A stretch of DNA of 64,000 bases, taken from NCBI GenBank assembly GCA_028564705.1, contig JAPXFQ010001662.1:7686001-7750000 (forward strand). The letters are read 5' to 3'. Under the pieces are notes generated by a model. That model was given only the letters and a program-made list of their open reading frames with translations, had not been told where the DNA came from and did not search any database. Numbering within the stretch: the first letter of the stretch is position 1; every line of letters starts with the position of its first letter. The stretch is from Apricaphanius iberus. Lineage: Eukaryota; Chordata; Actinopteri; Cyprinodontiformes; Aphaniidae. Both the position numbers and the translations under genes were made by a program. Shown piece by piece: positions 53,149-63,824 of the stretch.

Positions 53149-55181
53149 TTTACCATGACAGCAGAAAGGAGACTGAAGTTATTTGATGATGAAAATGTGA
53201 AGCTAAAGAAGATTAAACCAGTCGGTTTGAGTCAATTCACTTGACGTGAACCTTTTAATCCTTAGTGCAGTTTACCAGGTTTTAGTTTTACAGACTCAAA
53301 GAAAAACATCAAACAAATCGGTTCATGCAAGTCAGAAAAAACAGCTCCACGACAACAACTTAACACAATAATAATAATAGTAATATTAATAAATATACAC
53401 AATCACACAAGATCAGCTGAGTACCAAAAAACGCTAACAAGGATCAGAAATACAGACGCTTGAATGGCTTTAATCTGAGTTTCGGCAGAAAAAGGAGCCA
53501 CAAACTTAAAAACAATGTTTGTAATCCAGAGGTGCTCAACGCTGCCGGTCGGGTTTTGGTCCCAGTTGTGGTTCTTCTTTTGACTTTTTGGTCTCGATTC
53601 TTGTTTCGGAAACGGTCAGATGTGAACGAGAAGAAAGAAAACCGACAACCGGAGAGGACCGGGCGAATGTTTTCAGCCAGGACAAACGGCATGAAAGCTG
53701 GAAACAATAAAACCACTCCACGATGAGGATCACATGACATGGGGTCTAAATAAATTAAAGCCTCATGAAATGACATTGTGCTTCATATTATTACAATGAA
53801 ATTGTGAAACGTAACAGTAATCATTCAACACATTCCCTCGTTGACAGAACAGTGGTTCTCAACCTTTCTGCATGTTTCTGATCAACTCAGAGGAGCATAT
53901 TTAGGCAGTTCAAGAAAATTTTTACAAATCATTATGAAACAAAATAGATGCTGTAACTTTAAAATATAGTAAAACACTTTTTAAACTATTTTTCAAAAAT
54001 ATGTACGTAAAATCTGTATTATTACGTACATATTTCTGAAAAATACTGCATAAAGGTGTCTTCAATATTCAACATTTTCACAATATTCTAATTTTCAAAG
54101 ATAAATTTGGGACTTTTATTAATTGGCACTTAAAATTAAGAAGCTTGGAAGAAAAAAAGTCTGTGTAATAAAATATTTTAAAACAAGCAAGTTAAGTTTC
54201 ACTTTTTTTAATGCAATTACTGAAATAAAAATCACCTTTTTCATAATGTTCTAATTTTGTGACCAGCTTCTGAACAATGAATTATACGGTTACCAGTTTA
54301 GGTAGATAAAGGTCTCGGAAACATCTGACTAAAATAATATTCTATTTCTATAAATTGTCAGAGGATCTTTTTAGGAAATATCCATTTGATTATGAAGGAC
54401 CCTCCGGTTGAGAAACACTGTTCTAGAAAACAGTCCAGGAGTGTATTCAGCTCACTTTTAAATAGTGTAAAAACCATAACTGAAAGGTTTTATTGGCCAC
54501 AGAGAAATAAAACTAGAAATAAAATCAGCCCGCTAGCAGGCCTCTGTGGAAACCTCCTCTGGTCACATGATCCTCATTTTTTCTCTTCTTTCACTCAACC
54601 AGCAGCCTTAAGATTAGAAGGACCTTTGAAATGTTTCCACTTGATCAAGAGTCTCCACAAACCGCCACATCAGATGGCTCCTCATCGAAAAGTTCTGTTC
54701 TTAGTCTTGTTCAGTCAGGGATCGGTTTACTGTCGTACCAATAAGCAGAATATTCACCTGGGAGGGAGAAAACAACAGAGCATGTGGGCCACCGGCCGAA
54801 CGTTTGGGGTTGGCAGGCGGGAAGCAAACAGCAGAGGAACCACAAACTTTTTTGTTTTCTGGTCGTACCAATAGGAAACAGTGACATCACATACAAGTCT
54901 CTGACTGGTACATTTATCTTTGACCAGCTAGCATGCTAACAAACCGTAAAATAAATTAGACAGAAGCTCGCGCCCAGTGTGACATGTTAGTGTTGTTAGC
55001 GAGCTAGCCATTTAAAGTGAAAGGTCTGGGTGGTATATATAGCATTGGCTAGTTTGCTCGAAATGAGGAGTTAGGTGCCAGCTGTGTGTTAGCATGTTAG
55101 CGTTAGTCAGTTGGCTTGGTGCGGCTTTAGATTGAAAGAATGGCAGCCCTGAAGTTAGCATGTTAGCCAGTAGAAGAGTAG

Positions 55182-55450
55182 TAGGCCGAGATAAAGCGCT
55201 GGACGGCTAGCATGTTAGCCGATGTGCGAGGCGGAGATAAAATGCTGGTCGGTTAGCATGTTAGCCGATGTATGAGGCGGAGATAAAATGCTGGATGGTT
55301 AGCATGTTAGCCGATGTATGAGGCGGAGATAAAATGCTGGACGGTTAGCATGTTAGCCGATGTTTGAGGCGGAGATAAAATGCTGGACGGTTAGCCGACG
55401 TATGAGGCGGAGATAAAACGCTGGACGGTTAGCATGTTAGCTGGCGGGTT
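55182..55450. repeat. 46-bp minisatellite adjoining the lrp12 stop codon
   Basis: Units start at 55182, 55228, 55274, 55320, 55366 and 55404. Five are spaced 46 bp apart, and the fifth unit is 38 bp because it lacks ATGTTAGC. Each unit carries GAGGCGGAGATAAAATGCTGG and GTTAGCATGTTAGCCGATGT, with few differences. The array is within the lrp12 3' UTR. Confidence 0.93.
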
Positions 55451-55456
55451 AGCCTG

Positions 55457-56404
55457 TTAGCACAGCAGCAGCGGCTCATCATCGCTGCTCTCCGTTTTGC
55501 CTGTAGCCTCAAGGCAAGCTTCAGGGATCTGAGCTGTGTGGACCATCCCGCAATGTTCACAGGTGCCATCCCGCCCTTTCCGCCCACTCACTCCTCCACG
55601 ATGATGATGATGATGATGGGGGTTGGGAGCTGCGGTGGAGGACAGGTGTGGCTCCAGGAGAGGCTGTCGTATGTCACTAAGCGATGATGAGGAGGAGGAG
55701 GAGTTAGAGTCAGAGACGGGGATGAGGAGCTCAACATCTTCCTCTTCCTCTCTGCTTCCCCGTCGCTCGGTAGCTTCCATAGCGTTTCTTCCTGTCTCCA
55801 GCTGGCGCAGTGGGCTGTGATTGGTCCATGGCTGGTTCTGCTGGTTCTGGTTAGTTCTGGTCAGGTTCCTGGCGAGGCGGTGCAGGTTCTGGACCAGGCG
55901 CTGCAGGGCGGAGGATGAAGGAGGCTGGGGCTCAGAAACCTCGCTGCTACCTTCCGGATCAGAGCTGGACGTCACCACGGTGACAGGGCTGGAGGGGGGC
56001 GGGGTTTCTCTGGGCCGATCGCGGCCTTGGTCTCGGCTCGGTGTGGAGGCGACCGACGCCGCCACTGACACTACGGCCTCTACAGCGGACGGGGGCGGGG
56101 TTTTGTGGGGCAGCGGCGCCACAGGCCCACCCACGGCGCCCACTCCCCGGCCTCTCTCTCCCTCTGTGTCGGTGTCGTCGGAGTCAGGAGACAGCAGGTC
56201 TGAGCCAGAACTCCCAGTACTCCCAGTGCCGGAGCTGTCCTCCAAGTCGGCAGAAACGAGAGCCAGAGAACCAGAACGGCGGGATCGGGAGAAGGTGAAG
56301 AGTCTACGCCAAAGGTTGCGATGGCGGCCTGAGGAGGGAAGTCTGATGGAGGTGAAGCCGAGCTGAGAGCGCACAGCTAGGCGGAGGTTTTCCAGAACCG
56401 ATGC
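55457..56404 (-). CDS. lrp12: lrp12 last coding exon: rest of cytoplasmic tail
   Basis: The acceptor TGTTCTCAG starts [17 protein letters not shown], followed by [14 protein letters not shown], a Ser/Pro/Asp-rich region with [14 protein letters not shown], a [12 protein letters not shown] block, a six-His run and the conserved end [20 protein letters not shown]...[10 protein letters not shown], then TAA. The overall plan matches mammalian LRP12. The Ser run and His run are expanded here. Local base composition is GC-rich. Confidence 0.96.
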   Translation of the reverse strand, partial: ASVLENLRLAVRSQLGFTSIRLPSSGRHRNLWRRLFTFSRSRRSGSLALVSADLEDSSGTGSTGSSGSDLLSPDSDDTDTEGERGRGVGAVGGPVAPLPHKTPPPSAVEAVVSVAASVASTPSRDQGRDRPRETPPPSSPVTVVTSSSDPEGSSEVSEPQPPSSSALQRLVQNLHRLARNLTRTNQNQQNQPWTNHSPLRQLETGRNAMEATERRGSREEEEDVELLIPVSDSNSSSSSSSLSDIRQPLLEPHLSSTAAPNPHHHHHHRGGVSGRKGRDGTCEHCGMVHTAQIPEACLEATGKTESSDDEPLLLC

Positions 56405-59400
56405 CTGAGAACACAGACGGAAGCAAACCCTCAGAGTCAGATAGCTGATCCCAAATTATTATTTACAGGATTTACATTAGTATTTACAGGATCTTTACAT
56501 TAAAAGAGAAAGAAACCTGTGGGTGATGTAAAAATGTTGTTTTTTACTGTGCATTGGAGTTGGGTTGGGGGGGGGGGGTTGTTTATGTGAGTTCATTTCA
56601 TTCTGTTAAACACATTGAGAGGCAATTCTTGTATGAAAAGCGCTTTATAAATTAATTTTTATTTGATTTATTGAATCTAAACATATCTAAAAGGTCGATA
56701 CATAAATATATTCTCCGTACTGCAGGTTTTATAAATCAAAGATAAACTATATTTTCCTTGTTGATCCAGCAATTCTTTTAGTCTAATTCCCACACAAAAA
56801 ACAGAATCCTTCCAGTCTTTATCTAGGTTTAATGACTCAATTCCCAAATCCGTTTAGATAAAAGGCTGCTAGATGTTAAGTACTGTGATATTAAAATCAA
56901 ACTAAAGTGTGGATAATAAAAATATTATTAGTTGGCGAAATAAGTTGAATATAAATTTAGCAAAAGGTCGAGATAGTTTGACTAAACCTGTCTATCAGGA
57001 TTGCTCAGTTTGATCAGGTCATCAATCTGTGCGTATATATTCTGGTACATATACTGATGTTCAAGGTTTGTATTTACTCTAGATATTGCGATTTCAAAAT
57101 ATGTGGTTTTCTATTTAACAGGAAAGAAATCTGTTGAACTTGAACCGTTTTTAATTCAAACGTGCAGATTTATTTTTGTGATATTAAATTTTATAATGAA
57201 TTAACCATTAATTAACCAACAAATAACAATTTCAGACTTCAGTTTAAACAATTTGGAAAATTTCTGTTTTCATAATATTTAGCTTGAATTTTATTCCATT
57301 TAAAACACCTTCACCTTTTTGAGAACATTTGTGGTGCATTTTTTGTAAAAACAATTTATTTTTTTTAAATGCATTTTGCACAATAAATGTTCTTTAAACG
57401 GCACTCTATAAAAACTTTTTTGGAGGTTTTTCTGCTGCAATGTATGTAATATGTGAGCATGCTCTAAAACAGTCATTTTGACATATATAAAAAGAAAAAA
57501 AGAACATACTACAATAAACATTGTTGTACAGCCCTACATAAAACAATCCGTTTGCATCTACGGCCTTTCGCTGGATGATCTTAAACTCCAGAAGCCGCTC
57601 TTTGGACGATCCGCTCTTTAGCAAAAGTCATTTTTACTTTTAACATGGTGAATTTTAACTCCGGACAAACTAAATGCGTGAGATTCTGATGTAAATTTTC
57701 AAAATACTTAAGAGGACAGAAAGCTGTGGGATGAACGCTAATCTAAAAGACTTCATCAGTGATGCGTTTTAGATTTAAAATAATCAGAAGTTTCTGAACA
57801 GACACCATATCTGTACCTGGTTCCCGGAGCACACAGGAAAGTCCTCCACCGGTGGGATCAGACCCTGTGCAATCAGCTGGCCATAGGAAGGTGGGGCCTC
57901 CCTCCTCAGCAGCTCTGCCTCCACTCTGGACAGCTGGGTCTCAAACGACCTGCAACGATCAAGGGTGGTTTTAGTCCCTTAGGTTAGACAGCGGAGGTCA
58001 CATCAAACTGGTAGCAGAGGGCTGACTTTGCAGCGTTAGAGCTCTCACCTGCGTTCGAACATGCGCAGCGAGTAGAGTTTGCAGGTGCAGCCGAGGGCGA
58101 TGACCAACAGGAGGCCGCAGATCAGGCTGCCGATGACGGCTGCTGTGATGACTCTGGTGGGGACGATGATGGGGCAGCTCTCCTCGTCGCTGCCGTCGCC
58201 GCAGTCGTCCTGCGCGTCGCAAACCCACGACTCAAACACGCAGCGGTTATTCTGCAGAGAAATAAAAAACAACTCAATTCAGATTTTTCTATGTAAATAA
58301 ACTCGTTTTACAGAACCAAAGGGCTACATCTGAAACTATGAGCCCCGTTTGTCGTATTATATCCTTTTGAACATTAATGTACACATATATTTCACTTGTT
58401 TCAATTACGACTGCCACGATTAATCGATTCCTCACGAGGACGACGAGTAAAATGTACACATAAAATTTAGTAATTGACGCTAACGTTTATTTCTCCTAAA
58501 GCTTTTTTTTTCTGTCCCTTTATTTGCTCCCTTTCTTCCCCTCACACACATGCGCAGTTGTGGCAATCAGGCTCAGCTGCAGCGTCACCAGAAGCAGTAT
58601 TAGCAGTGAGCAGACAACGTAGCTCTAAAATACTGGAGTATTATTAAATAGAAAGAGGAGCATGTGTAATGCAAAATTCACAAAGTAAAGCTGCTAAAGG
58701 CAGTACAGCAGTCATGTTTGAGCTTCTTGAAGGGAAGTCCGCAGTGGCTGATGATAAACACGGACAGTAGCCTCTGTATGCTAGTTAGCGTCTAATATTA
58801 GCATCAACAGTAGAGCGATCTTTTCCCCCCCAACATGTCGGCTTTTTACCTTCTCTCCTAGGTATCCGGGGGTATTTATAGATTGAGGGAAATGTCCAGA
58901 TTCTCTCATATGACATTCTCTACGGCCTGAGCTGCTGCTTAGAGGCTGGTTCTGATCATTTCATAAACAGCATTTAGCTTTTATTCAAAATATCTTCATC
59001 TTTATGAACATTATGATCATTTTTGTGTTTCTTTGTTCGGACAAAGATTTGTAACGCAGCTTAAAAATTACTTGAAATGTTTTAGAGTTTAAAATATATA
59101 TATTTTTACAAGAGGTGTCGCAATCTTGATTTTGTATCGAAATCGATCAAAATTACGTTACGAACTTGCACATTGAAATCCAAAAGAGGCTCGCGATCAC
59201 CTCCTGCCATGTTTACACTCTGTGCGTCCCACTCGGTACTCCGTAGCAACAGTTAGCAGACAACAGTCTCATCACAAGAAACCACACATTGCATTTTCCC
59301 TAACAAGTAACTACTAGTTCTCCTACAACTCACAACATCTGGTAACATTATAACTGCCGGTATCACATCCCCCGGGATCGTAGCGCACGTCTAGAGAGCA

Positions 59401-62400
59401 CATTAGCTGAAGCTAGCAAGTAGCTATTGGCTAAGCTACAGCTTGACCACGGCTAGGATAGATGAAGCAGCGGGACCGATGCTAAAACCGCTCCTTCTAC
59501 TCTCAAATCACCAGTGAGGAAATATAAAGTTCCCGGTGACTTAAGTCCACATTTGCATTGTAAACAAGAGGAACGCTGTTTAAGATTTACTGCTCTGTTT
59601 TAATAGGATTTACTATACAAAATTTAATGAACAAAATCAACGGTAGTTGACATAGAGCTCTGTACTGTAAAAAGGAAAAATAAAAATTGAGAATCAAATC
59701 GAGACACCCCTACTTTTTACACAATAAATGTTCTTTCAATGGCATTCTACACTTTTTTTGATGTCCTTGTTCTGTTGCAATGTATCCGGTATGTGAGAAT
59801 GTTTAAAGACAATAATTTTAAACATACGCTCACCTGAAGGACTATTAGGAGCACCATACTAATACGGTGTTTGACCCCCTTTCACCTTCAGAACTGCCTT
59901 AATTCTACGTGGCACTGCTTCAACAAGGTGCTGTAAGTATTCTTTAGAAATGTTGGCCCATGTTGATAGGATAGCATCGTGCAGTTGATGGAGATTTGTG
60001 AGATGAACATCCAGGGCACAAAGCTCCTGTTCCACCTCATCCCAAAGATGTCAGGTTGAGATCTGGTGACTGTGGGGGACATTGTAGTACAGGGAACTCA
60101 TTGTCATGTTCAGGAAACCAATTTGAAATGATTCGAGCTTTATTAAAATGGTGCATTATTCTGCTGGAAGTAGCCATCAGAGGATGGGTACATGGTGGTC
60201 ATGAACGGATGGATATGGATATGATCAGAAACAATGTTCAGGTAGCCTGTAGCATTTAAACAATGCCCAATATGCACTAAGGGGCTTAAAGTGTGCCAAG
60301 AAAACATCCCCCACACCATTACACCAGCACCACCAGCCTGCACAGTGGTAACAAGGCATGATGGATTTCTCATTCTGTTTAAGCCAAATTCTGACTCTAC
60401 CATTTGAATGTCTCAACAGAAATCGAGACTCATCAGACCAGACAACATTTGTCCAGTCTTCAACTGTCTAATTTTGGTGAGCTCGTGCAAATTGTAGCCT
60501 CTTTCTCCTATTTGTAGCGGAGATGAGTTGATACCCGGTGGGGATTTCTGCTGTTGTAGCCCATGCGCCTCAAGGTTGTGGCTTCACAAATGCTTTGATG
60601 CATTCCTCGGTTGTAACGAGTGGTTATTTCAGTCAAAGTTGCTCTTCTATCAGCTTGAATCAGTCGGCCCATTCTCCTCTGACCTATAGCATCAACAAGG
60701 TATTTTCGTCCACAGGACTGCAACAAAATGGATGTTTTTCCCTTTTTACACCATTCTTTGTAAACACTAAAAATGGTTGTGCGTGAAAATCCCAGTAACT
60801 GTGCAGATTGTGAAATACTCAGACCGGCCCGTCTGGCACCAACAACCATGCCACGCTCAGAATTGCTTAAATCACCTTCTTTCCCATTCTGACGTTCAGT
60901 TTGGAGTTCAGGAGATTGTCTTGACCAGGACCACACCCCTAAATGCATTGAAGCAACCGCCATGTGATTGGTTGATTAGATAATTGCATTCAGGAGAAAT
61001 TGAAAAGCTGTTCCTAATAATCCTTTAGGTGAGTGTATATTCAGAGAATAAAACAGAATATTGCAATCACTATCATTACTGCACATGTCTCAGATTATTT
61101 TGCCATATGGATTTGAGGCCATATCGCCCAGCCCTCAGTCCACTACCACTAAAGATTTATCCCTCCTCATCTTAAAGAGTCCATGGAACCACGAATGGAC
61201 TTTCACTTCTGGAGAAAGACGACAAACACAAAAAAGACTGAGATATTTGTTCACAAAAATATACATATAATAACAGTGTCAAGTATGGTGGTGGTAGCAT
61301 CATGATGTGGGTCTGTTTGCTGCAGGTGGAACTGGTGCGTCACAAAAACTGGATCAAATAATGAAGAAATATAAGTACCTTTATCTTTTTTCCACTTGAT
61401 CAATGGTTGAAAATAGGAGAGAATGAAATGCTCCAAACACTGAGCAGAAACACGCATCGTACCTGGTTTTGGCTTTGATGAAAAGATGCTATAACTTCTT
61501 ACTTTATAAGTGACGATGTTTCTTACTACTTTAGGCAAAACTGCTCCTCTGTGTAATATCATCTCTACTGAACAAAAGTTTTTACTTTCAACACATCCAG
61601 ACCGTTTTACTCTCAAACACTGTACTATTAGGAGGTTCTATTAATCTGCTTCTTTAATAGACTCTAATAACCGAGGAAACCCAGTTGAATAAAATGTTTC
61701 CCGAAGACTGGAGCTGTGGGGGGGGGGGGGGGGGTCCTACCTTGCAGTGGAAGTTTCCTGGCTGGCAGAAGAAGCAGTTTTTTTCGTCCGACCCATTGGG
61801 ACAGCGGTTCTGATAGTTGCAGCGGTCGGACCGAGGGTAGCAGGCGCCGTTCCTGGAGCAGGGGAACTCGTCCTCCTGACAGGACGAGCAATTCAGCTCG
61901 TCCCGACCGTTCGGACAGTGCCAGTAGCCGTCGCAGCGCTGCTGCTCGGTGTAGCAGCCCCAGTTCCCTCCGCAGGGAACCTCCCAGGGAAGGCAGAACC
62001 CGTCCACCTGTAGGGGGGGGGGGGGGCACAGAACCAGGTCAAACAGAGAAGCAGGGATGGAAATTTGTCGTGTTTGACGTTAAATATTGTCAGAGTCATT
62101 TTTTTCAGGGAACCCAGTTCTTACGTTTGCTTCAGATCAGAGCAACCAACCTGATAGGTGACGTTGAAGCCTCTGGCGGCGTTGATCTTGTCAGCGTAGA
62201 AGTGAACTCTGAGCTGACCGGATGTTGAAACCACGGCTACTGGTGCTCTGGAGTCAAACGCCGTCAGCACCCTGAGGAGGCGACGAGGGTTCTCCTCCAG
62301 GCCGTCGTACACTTTAACGTAATCTCCGTAGCCTGTCCCGTCCAGCTTAAAGTCGGTGAACCTGAGGATGACCTGAGGGAGGAAGGTCAGGACGCTCACA

Positions 62401-63824
62401 GTCACTGAGAGGTTCTTCTGCTGTTTTCTGTGCCTGAGCTCAGGAAGTCGGACATTACCTTCCGGTGGTCCCCGGTGTCGATCAGCCACGTGCAGTTACT
62501 CCCTGGAGGGTAAAAGTCGGGGTAGTTTGGGGAGCTAAAGGAGCCGTAGAAGTTCCTCAGCCACTCTCCACAGGTGGGAACGTCGCAGTCGATCTCATCG
62601 CCGAGGTCCTGAAAAACGGAGGACGACGAAGCTAATCAGAAACTGGGTTTGATCTGGATGAAAAACTGAGCCATTTATAAAACGAGGGAGAGAAAGCTGG
62701 AGAACAGGTAGCGACGAGATCAACGCCATCTACTCGTTGGATCTCTAGCAACTGTCATATAAATGGCAAAATCCCTTGTGCCAGATTACTGCATAATCAT
62801 CGTACATTTATAGAACAGCAGTACTCGGGGCAGTCCAAATGCAGCTTGTAATAAGGTTTAATCTGCCCCAAACACCTTAATTTTACCATATTTATATTCT
62901 CCTTTGACCTGCTGTGGCGTAATTGTGTATTTAGTCCACTACGGGAGCGAGCACAAAAAGTTAATGTGTCAGTGACGCAGCGTACTTTCAGGCCACCACA
63001 CTTCGCGCACATCGCCAGCTGTACAACAATAAGCAACATGTCTACCGACGATGTAAGTAATAGCGTTTAATCAAACTTGTCTGAAGTCCAGGTTCTTTCT
63101 CTTCCTTCTTTTGTGTTAAATCGATAAATGCACAAGAATTGTAGATTGACGTCACATCGTAGTTGTGTAAGCGTGGGAAATTCGGGCACCGAATTGCACA
63201 CCATTTTGCAGCACACAGGCTGTTCCAGTTAATGGGATTACACATGGGTGGGCTCATTTTACTTGGCTTAAAACGCTTCATTACCCATTACAATTACAAA
63301 ACTGAACATGAATATAATTTATTTTAGAAATCCAGCCCCCTGCTCCTTTAAGTCTTTCAGCAGAAGTACAGGGGTGGCAAATTCACGTGAAGGGAATCCC
63401 CCCCCGCAGCAAATCTTAGCCTGATTATGATCCAATTTACTGTGATAAACTTGTAAAAACATTAATATTCCTGAATAGTATTGGGGTTTGCTTTTGTGTC
63501 AGCTTGTATCGAGTCCATCTGTTCAGCAGTGTTTTTTGTTTTGTTTGCTGCTTTCCACCTGGTTCTGGGCTGTTACCTGACAGTCGATGCTGCCGTCGCA
63601 GCGCAGGCTGTGCGGCAGGCAGGTGTAGATCCGGGTGTAGCGGGACAGGCAGGGGAACTGGTTCAGGTTGCAGGGCTGGAAGGAAAACGGCGAGTCCACA
63701 CACAGCTCTTCGTCCGAATTGTCCCCGCACTCGTCCATGGAGTTACAGCGCCACCAGTCTGGGATGCACTTCCCATTGGAGCAGTGGAACTGGTCCACAT
63801 CACAGCTGGACGCCTCCGCTTTAC
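55457..63824 (-). CDS. lrp12: LDL receptor-related protein 12, 3' part of the gene
   Basis: LRP12 is a single-pass membrane protein with CUB and LDL-receptor class A domains and a long adaptor-binding tail. Seven exons are seen, giving in order LDLa 1-2, CUB2, LDLa 3-4, LDLa 5 with the membrane segment, and the whole tail. The signal peptide and CUB1 lie right of the window. Identity to mammalian LRP12 is high across all domains, including [20 protein letters not shown] and the C-terminal [15 protein letters not shown]...[13 protein letters not shown]3 and LRP10 are related but do not share the tail. It is convergent with rims2. Confidence 0.96.
56405..57816 (-). other. lrp12 intron, nothing recognised
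   Basis: About 1.4 kb of AT-rich intron with an eleven-base G run near 56569. No repeat ends or exons seen. Confidence 0.55.
57817..57949 (-). CDS. lrp12: lrp12 exon: cytoplasmic tail, first part
   Basis: The acceptor CGTTGCAG and donor ACCAG|GTACAG enclose 133 nt encoding [20 protein letters not shown] and [20 protein letters not shown]. Both are nearly invariant in LRP12. Confidence 0.95.
58049..58251 (-). CDS. lrp12: lrp12 exon: LDLa repeat 5 and transmembrane segment
   Basis: The acceptor TTCTCTGCAG and donor CGCAG|GTGAGA enclose 203 nt. [20 protein letters not shown]...SDEESC is the last class A repeat. It is followed by [20 protein letters not shown], the membrane helix, and [11 protein letters not shown], the start of the cytoplasmic tail. 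Confidence 0.96.
59115..59706. repeat. Dispersed repeat, copy 2 (hAT-like ends)
   Basis: It starts AGGTGTCGCAATCTTGATTT and ends AATCGAGACACCCCT, an approximate inverted pair. It shares long blocks with 40560-41500, such as TGTGCGTCCCACTC and GTAGCAACAGTTAGCA. Confidence 0.6.
59827..61035 (-). mobile_element. Tc1/mariner-type transposon, decayed
   Basis: The left end CGCTCACCTGAAGGACTATT and the right end AATAATCCTTTAGGTGAGTG are inverted copies with three mismatches over 20 bases. TA lies on both sides (59825-59826 and 61036-61037), the target duplication of the Tc1/mariner family. The 1,209-bp length is usual for a single-gene Tc1 element. The transposase frame inside is broken. Confidence 0.85.
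59880..60963 (-). pseudogene. Tc1-like transposase remnant
   Basis: The N-terminal part (60508-60963) has two helix-turn-helix-like stretches, including [20 protein letters not shown] and [15 protein letters not shown], typical of the paired-type DNA-binding domain of Tc1 transposases. Downstream pieces in different frames carry [19 protein letters not shown] and [11 protein letters not shown], the DDE catalytic core region. The pieces need frame changes to line up and stops intervene, so the gene is dead. Confidence 0.85.
61741..62007 (-). CDS. lrp12: lrp12 exon: LDLa repeats 3 and 4
   Basis: The acceptor is a run of about fourteen C followed by TACAG; the donor AAG|GTAGGA is followed by another C run. 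The 267 nt (89 codons) encode [20 protein letters not shown] and two class A repeats ending [10 protein letters not shown] and [10 protein letters not shown]. The homopolymer C runs on both sides are unusual. Confidence 0.96.
62151..62372 (-). CDS. lrp12: lrp12 exon: rest of second CUB domain
   Basis: The acceptor TTCCTCCCTCAG and donor TATCAG|GTTGGT enclose 222 nt encoding [20 protein letters not shown] through [20 protein letters not shown] to ARGFNVTYQ. The YVKVYDG motif is the CUB core. Confidence 0.95.
62459..62608 (-). CDS. lrp12: lrp12 exon: start of second CUB domain
   Basis: The acceptor CGTTTTTCAG and donor GGAAG|GTAATG enclose 150 nt encoding [20 protein letters not shown], then [30 protein letters not shown] and the paired cysteines mark a CUB domain. 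Confidence 0.95.
62609..63576 (-). other. lrp12 intron with a repeat shared with the rims2 intron
   Basis: The segment near 62800-62960 (ACAGCAGTACTCGGGGCAGT, then a TAAGGTTTAATCTGCCCCAA block) is related to 26140-26240 in rims2. The remainder is ordinary intron. Confidence 0.55.
63577..63824 (-). CDS. lrp12: lrp12 exon: LDLa repeats 1 and 2
   Basis: The acceptor TGGTGTTGCAG and donor CAG|GTAACA enclose 248 nt. They encode [20 protein letters not shown], then [12 protein letters not shown] and a second repeat, [10 protein letters not shown]...CDGSIDCQ. The SDEE motif is a calcium-binding signature of LDLa repeats. Confidence 0.95.

Larger units (their letters stand above)
52745..55456 (-). 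other. lrp12: Probable lrp12 3' untranslated region and flank
   Basis: About 2.3 kb lies left of the lrp12 stop before the first good minus-strand AATAAA (53143-53148). It contains a 46-bp minisatellite next to the stop and otherwise AT-rich sequence. Open frames here (such as 54386-54874) have no conserved product. Confidence 0.45.
58252..61740 (-). other. lrp12 intron with a hAT-like repeat and a Tc1-like transposon
   Basis: This 3.5-kb intron holds the dispersed repeat copy 2 (59115-59706) and a Tc1-like element (59827-61035). The stretch 58395-58800 has more AATCGATT-style words and is probably another eroded repeat. No exon is recognised. Confidence 0.6.

Noticed and set aside
54386..54874. 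162-codon frame left of lrp12
   Set aside because: No conserved sequence and no splice or promoter context; it lies in the probable lrp12 3' UTR on the opposite strand.
55623..56366. Long plus-strand frames over the last lrp12 exon
   Set aside because: They are antisense shadows of the GC-rich lrp12 tail, which matches LRP12 over its full length on the minus strand.
61716..62228. 170-codon plus-strand frame over LDLa and CUB exons
   Set aside because: It runs across two lrp12 exons and the intron between them on the wrong strand, with no known domain.
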